NCBI GenBank assembly: GCA_023460715.1
Contig: JAEWPH010000037.1
Location: 1-22,788, forward strand
Length of the DNA stretch: 22,788 nt
Source of the DNA: Pseudomonadota bacterium
GTDB taxonomy: Bacteria > Pseudomonadota > Gammaproteobacteria > Burkholderiales > Burkholderiaceae_C
Direction of reading: 5' to 3'
Position numbers and translations under genes: made by a program. The notes under the pieces are model-generated. The model was given only the letters and a program-made list of their open reading frames with translations, was not told the origin of the DNA and searched no databases. Below are positions 16,202 through 22,788 of the stretch, piece by piece (positions within the stretch are counted from its first letter, which is position 1; each line of letters opens with the position of its first letter).

Positions 16202-16753
16202 ATGAACCTGCCACTTTCCCCCTCGCTGCGGGCGCTGCCCGTCGGCGTGCTTCTGGCCGCGGCCTTGCTGCTGCCCGCCCCCGCTTTCGCCCACGAGGGC
16301 CACGACGACGCGCCTGCCACGGCTACGGGCCCGTCCCAGCCGCGTTTCGTGGCGGCCTCCGACCTGTTCGAGCTGGTCGGCGTGGTCCAGGGCAAACAGC
16401 TGACGCTGTACCTCGACCATGCACCCACCAACGTGCCGGTGAAGAACGCCACGCTGGAACTGGAGATCGGCGACCGCAAGCTGCAGGCCCAGCCGCAGGG
16501 CGACGGCCAGTTCAAAGCCACGCTGGAGGCCGCCTTGCCCGAAGGCACCACGCCCGTGACCGCCACGGTGACGGCCGGCAACGACAGCGATCTGCTGGCC
16601 GGCGAGATCGACATCCACGGCGCCACGCACGCCGAACCCGCCCATGCCCACGGCTGGAAGGAATACGCCCTCTGGGCCGCTGGCGGCATCGCCGTCCTCG
16701 CGCTGGCCGTGGCCGCGCTCCGCATGACCCGCAAGAAGGCAGGTGCCGCATGA
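16202..16753 (+). CDS. Small His-rich periplasmic protein with C-terminal membrane anchor (czc operon accessory)
   Basis: 183 aa. The signal peptide ends at PAFA (about residue 30), exposing HEGHDD at the mature N-terminus, a likely metal ligand cluster. A beta-rich domain (LVGVVQGKQLTLYLDHAPTNVPVKNATLELEI) follows, then HAEPAHAHGW and a single transmembrane helix at about 156-175 with a basic tail. The topology is periplasmic domain plus inner-membrane anchor. ATG 16202 is chosen for the normal signal peptide; ATG 16154, which overlaps the czcC stop as ATGA, would add 16 residues and is a real alternative. The end overlaps czcB by 4 bp. I do not recognise a named family. The domain resembles the metal-binding N-terminal extension found in long CzcB proteins, so it may feed cation to the pump (inference). 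Confidence 0.8.
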   Translation: MNLPLSPSLRALPVGVLLAAALLLPAPAFAHEGHDDAPATATGPSQPRFVAASDLFELVGVVQGKQLTLYLDHAPTNVPVKNATLELEIGDRKLQAQPQGDGQFKATLEAALPEGTTPVTATVTAGNDSDLLAGEIDIHGATHAEPAHAHGWKEYALWAAGGIAVLALAVAALRMTRKKAGAA

Positions 16754-17904
16754 AGCTCCACACCCTCACCCGTACCACCCCGCGCCGTGCCCTGGGCGCC
16801 CCTGCGTTGGCCGGCCTGCTGTCCGCCGCCCTGTGCTTTGTCGCCGTACCGTCCCTGGCCGGCGAGGGGCACGACCATGGCGAGGCGCCCGCCGCTGCCC
16901 ACAGCAACGGCCCGCAGCGCCTGCCCGATGGCAGCGTGTTCCTGCCCAAGCCGGCTCAGCGGCAAATGGGCATCCGCACGGCGCCCGGCGCGCAACGCGC
17001 TCTGCCCCGCTCGGTGGAGCTGAACGGGCAGGTGCTCATGGACCCGAATGCCGGCGGCAAGGTGCAGGCCATGGTGGCCGGTCGCCTGGAGCCCGGCCCG
17101 CGCGGCCTGCCCGCAGTGGGTCAGGCCGTGCGCAAGGGCGAAGTGCTCGCCTATGTGCAGCCGGCCGCGAGCAGCCTGGAGCGCTCCAGCCAGCAAGCCC
17201 AGCTGGCCGAACTGCGCGCCGCGAAGCAACTGGCCGAGAAGCGGCTGGCGCGGCTGCGTGACCTGGCCGACACCGTGCCCCGCAAGGAGATCGAGGCGCT
17301 GGAGAGCGAGGTCGCCAGCCTGGGCGAGCGTGCGCGTGCCGTGGGCAAGGGGCTGGACGGGCGCGATGCGCTGCTCGCTCCGGCCTCCGGCGTGATCGCC
17401 GCGGCGTACGCCGTGGCCGGCCAGGTGATCGACGCGCGTGAGCTGGTGTTCGAGATCGTGGACGCACAGCGCCTGCGTGTGGAGGCCCTGGCGTACGACA
17501 CGGCACTGGCCCAGGACGTGGCCGGCGCCTACGTGACCACCGACAGCGGCCAGCGTGTGGCCCTGACCCTGGTGGGCGCGGCCCGCAGCCTGCGCGAGCA
17601 GGCACTGCCGATCCAGTTCCGCGCACAAGGCGACGGGCTGGGGCACCTGGCCATCGGGCAGCCGGTACGGGTCGTCGTGCAGACACGCAGCCAGGTCACG
17701 GGCGTGCCCGTGCCGGCCGCAGCGCTGGTCAAGAACCCGTCCAACCAGACCATCGTCTGGGTGAAGACGGCGACCGAGCGCTTCGAGCCCCGTGTAGTGA
17801 CGGCCGCGCCGCTCGATGGCGCATCGGTCAACGTGACGGCGGGACTGCAGGGAGGCGAGCGCATCGTCACCGAGAGCGCCAGCCTGATCAACCAAGTCCG
17901 CTGA
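16750..17904 (+). CDS. czcB: CzcB-type heavy-metal RND periplasmic adaptor
   Basis: 384 aa. A signal peptide (cleavage near SLA, residue 37) is followed by GEGHDHGE, a short His-containing metal site. Then come the adaptor core (LPDGSVFLPKPAQRQMGIRT), first lipoyl half (VAGRLEPGPRGLPAVGQAVRKGEVL), a short helical hairpin (about residues 130-200), second lipoyl half (ALLAPASGVIAAAYAVAGQVIDA) and beta-barrel domains. No lipobox. It is shorter than the about 520-aa CzcB of Cupriavidus and lacks a large N-terminal domain; the two small His-rich proteins in the operon may replace it. The start overlaps the upstream stop (ATGA). The adaptor links CzcA to CzcC and may deliver metal. Confidence 0.9.
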   Translation: MKLHTLTRTTPRRALGAPALAGLLSAALCFVAVPSLAGEGHDHGEAPAAAHSNGPQRLPDGSVFLPKPAQRQMGIRTAPGAQRALPRSVELNGQVLMDPNAGGKVQAMVAGRLEPGPRGLPAVGQAVRKGEVLAYVQPAASSLERSSQQAQLAELRAAKQLAEKRLARLRDLADTVPRKEIEALESEVASLGERARAVGKGLDGRDALLAPASGVIAAAYAVAGQVIDARELVFEIVDAQRLRVEALAYDTALAQDVAGAYVTTDSGQRVALTLVGAARSLREQALPIQFRAQGDGLGHLAIGQPVRVVVQTRSQVTGVPVPAAALVKNPSNQTIVWVKTATERFEPRVVTAAPLDGASVNVTAGLQGGERIVTESASLINQVR

Positions 17905-17914
17905 GGAGCCCCGC

Positions 17915-21034
<3,120 letters not shown>

Positions 21035-21090
21035 TTCCCACCGCTCCATTGCTTCCATTCGTTCAATCCGCTCAATCCAGGAGAAACCGC

Positions 21091-21486
21091 ATGAAACGAC
21101 ATATCACCCCCCTGCTGGCCAGTCTCGTGCTCGCCTTCAGCAGCACCGCCACCATCGCAGCAGGCGACCATGGTGCCGGCCATGACCATCAGCCCGTGCA
21201 CGGCGGCGTCGTGGCCGAGGCCAGCGACATGGACTTTGAACTCGTGGCCTCCGCGGGCCACCTGCGCCTTTACGTGCGCGACCACGGCAAGCCCGCCCAG
21301 ATCGCCGGCGCCACCGCCAAGGTTACCCTGCTGAACGGCAAGGACAAGACCGAGGCGCAACTTCAGCCTGCGGGCGACCGGCTGGAGGCACAGGGGGACT
21401 TCAAAGCCGGCCCGGGCACCAAGGCCGTGGCCGCGGTGACGCTGCCGGGAAAGAAGCCGGTCAACGTGCGGTTCGCGCTGAAGTGA
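21091..21486 (+). CDS. Small His-rich periplasmic metal-binding protein (czc operon accessory)
   Basis: 131 aa. The signal peptide (MKRHITPLLASLVLAFSSTA, cleavage near TIAA, residue 24) leads into GDHGAGHDHQPVHGG, with His27, His31, His33 and His37. The rest is a compact beta domain (DFELVASAGHLRLYVRDHGK, AKVTLLNGKDKTEAQLQPAG) ending VNVRFALK. AGGAG lies 7 nt before ATG 21091, chosen over an upstream start at 21049. The gene follows czcA by 56 nt and probably ends the operon. The HGGVVAEASDMDFELV pattern resembles the N-terminal metal-binding domain of long CzcB proteins, here free-standing, so a periplasmic metal chaperone is likely but unproven. Confidence 0.82.
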   Translation: MKRHITPLLASLVLAFSSTATIAAGDHGAGHDHQPVHGGVVAEASDMDFELVASAGHLRLYVRDHGKPAQIAGATAKVTLLNGKDKTEAQLQPAGDRLEAQGDFKAGPGTKAVAAVTLPGKKPVNVRFALK

Positions 21487-21491
21487 CGGAA

Positions 21492-21523
21492 CCCGCGCGC
21501 TGAGCGACCCGCCGCAGCGCGGG
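21492..21523 (+). terminator. Candidate czc operon terminator hairpin
   Basis: CGCGCTG (21496-21502) pairs with CAGCGCG (21515-21521) around a 12-nt loop; an alternative register pairs CCCGCGC with GCGCGGG. It begins 6 nt after the last gene of the operon. No T-run follows, as is common in high-GC genomes, so the role is tentative. Confidence 0.4.
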
Positions 21524-21533
21524 CCGTGCGCGA

Positions 21534-21574
21534 ACCACGCGGATCCTGCACAGGCAGAGCGTGATCCGCATGGT
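21534..21574. repeat. Long imperfect dyad in the czc/uvrA-like gap
   Basis: ACCACGCGGATC (21534-21545) and GATCCGCATGGT (21563-21574) are 12-bp arms with one mismatch around a 17-nt loop. The pairing can extend outward a few bases with a bulge, and CTGC/GCAG in the loop gives an inner stem. It could be a terminator, a REP-like element or an operator for the downstream gene. The rest of the 198-bp gap (21487-21684) shows nothing else identifiable. Confidence 0.55.
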
Positions 21575-21684
21575 CTCGACGAACCGGCGTGCGGATAAGC
21601 CGGGCAAGAGGCGGCGGCCTACGGCACGCGGCCCCTCGCGCCGCGACACTGGAGCCCGTCCATCAGATCTCCGCCGGCCGCTCC

Positions 21685-22788
21685 ATGCCCCCACCCACCC
21701 GTTCCTCCAAGTCTGCCAAGGCACCCGCATCGCCTACTGAACGCCAGGCGCCCACGGCGCTGCCGGATCCCGCCGATGGCTGCATCCACGTCCGCGGCGC
21801 GCGCGAGCACAACCTGAAGAATGTGGATGTGGTGATCCCGCGCAACGCCCTCGTGGTCTTCACGGGGGTGTCCGGCTCGGGCAAGTCGTCGCTTGCCTTC
21901 GGCACCCTGTATGCGGAGGCGCAGCGCCGGTACTTCGAATCGGTCGCGCCGTATGCGCGCAGGCTCATCGACCAGGTGGGCGTACCGCAGGTCGACGCCA
22001 TCGACGGCCTCCCCCCGGCCGTGGCGCTGCAGCAGCAACGGGGCACGCCCACGGCACGGTCATCCGTGGGCAGCGTCACCACCCTCTCCAGCCTGGTGCG
22101 CATGCTGTACTCGCGCGCCGGCGCCTACCCCGCGCACCAGCCGATGCTGTATGCGGAGGACTTTTCACCCAACACCCCGCAGGGCGCGTGCCCGCATTGC
22201 CACGGACTGGGCCGGCTGTACGAAGTGACCGAGGCGTCGATGGTCCCCGACGACTCCCTCACCCTGCGCGAACGCGCCGTGGCCGCCTGGCCGAGCGCCT
22301 GGCAGGGCCAGAATTTGCGGGACATCCTGACCACGCTGGGCCACGACATCGATGTTCCCTGGCGCAAGCTGCCGAAGAAGACGCGCGACTGGATTCTCTT
22401 CACGGACGAGCAGCCCACCGTGCCCGTCTACCCGGGCTTTACCTTGGAAGAGGTTCGCCGCGCGCGCCGGGCGGGCCAGCAGCCCAGCTACATGGGCACG
22501 TTCACCGGCGCACGCCGGTACGTGATGCAGACCTTCGCCACCAGCCAGAGCGCGATGATGAAGCGCAAGGTGTCTAGGTTCATGGTGGGCACGCCCTGCC
22601 CCGTCTGCCACGGCAAGCGGCTCAAGCCGAAGTCCCTGTCCGTCACCTTCTGCGGGCTGGACATCGGCGATCTGGCGCGCCTGCCCCTGGACGCCCTGGC
22701 CGACGTGCTGCGTCCGGTGGCCGAGGGCGCGGCCACTCCGGCGGCGACGGGCGATGCGGGCGCCGCCCTGCCCCCTGCGGCCCGCAAG
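21685..22788 (+). CDS. UvrA-like excinuclease ABC ATPase, probable UvrA2 type (3' part outside window)
   Basis: 368 codons visible, open at the right edge. After a Pro/Ser-rich leader, [21 protein letters not shown] leads into Walker [10 protein letters not shown] (residues 61-69), then [24 protein letters not shown], typical of UvrA nucleotide-binding domain 1. Zinc-type cysteines follow ([20 protein letters not shown]). Between the first domain ([10 protein letters not shown]) and ACPHCHG only about 25 residues occur, whereas canonical UvrA holds the UvrB-interaction domain there, over 100 residues. This is the UvrA2-like layout, linked in other bacteria to DNA-damage or drug tolerance without UvrB coupling. 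The ATG at 21685 has no clear ribosome-binding site, so the start is uncertain. Confidence 0.88.
   Translation, partial: MPPPTRSSKSAKAPASPTERQAPTALPDPADGCIHVRGAREHNLKNVDVVIPRNALVVFTGVSGSGKSSLAFGTLYAEAQRRYFESVAPYARRLIDQVGVPQVDAIDGLPPAVALQQQRGTPTARSSVGSVTTLSSLVRMLYSRAGAYPAHQPMLYAEDFSPNTPQGACPHCHGLGRLYEVTEASMVPDDSLTLRERAVAAWPSAWQGQNLRDILTTLGHDIDVPWRKLPKKTRDWILFTDEQPTVPVYPGFTLEEVRRARRAGQQPSYMGTFTGARRYVMQTFATSQSAMMKRKVSRFMVGTPCPVCHGKRLKPKSLSVTFCGLDIGDLARLPLDALADVLRPVAEGAATPAATGDAGAALPPAARK

Overview
The window is high-GC, densely coded DNA. Its protein families (NodT/OprM-type outer-membrane factor, CzcI, DUF4148, paired CusSR/CzcRS-like two-component systems, Tat-exported aldo/keto reductases) suggest a betaproteobacterium, most likely Comamonadaceae (Acidovorax/Delftia/Comamonas type). 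That assignment rests on family content and base composition only. No tRNA, rRNA, CRISPR, IS element or phage gene was seen.

Region 1 (1-6127) is a tripartite RND drug-efflux locus. A leftward NodT/OprM outer-membrane lipoprotein (cut by the window edge) diverges from a TetR repressor. A periplasmic adaptor lipoprotein, an RND pump and a short-chain dehydrogenase follow the repressor. Two matching 24-bp palindromes (GTGACYA-N10-TGGTCAC) lie in the nodT/tetR gap and over the -35 box in front of the adaptor. They are very probably the TetR operators and tie all three pump parts to one repressor.

Region 2 (6172-11586) is a leftward response regulator/sensor kinase pair diverging from three exported proteins: two aldo/keto reductases with twin-arginine signal peptides and a Sec-exported formylglycine-generating-enzyme (SUMF1-fold) protein that lacks the catalytic cysteines. 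A palindrome ATTAC-N6-GTAAT sits in the divergent promoter. This is the best candidate for a poorly described system: an envelope redox or repair module under a CusR/HprR-like regulator.

Region 3 (11661-21486) is a heavy-metal resistance island. A DUF4148 protein, a sensor kinase and a response regulator run leftward. czcI, czcC, a small His-rich membrane-anchored protein, czcB, czcA and a small His-rich periplasmic protein run rightward. CusR-like boxes lie in the regulator/czcI gap and in front of the DUF4148 gene. The pump motif points to a divalent-cation exporter rather than a copper/silver pump.

Region 4 (21487-22788) is an intergenic gap with strong dyad symmetry, then the 5' part of a UvrA-like ABC ATPase that appears to lack the UvrB-binding domain (UvrA2-like). 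It is cut by the right edge.
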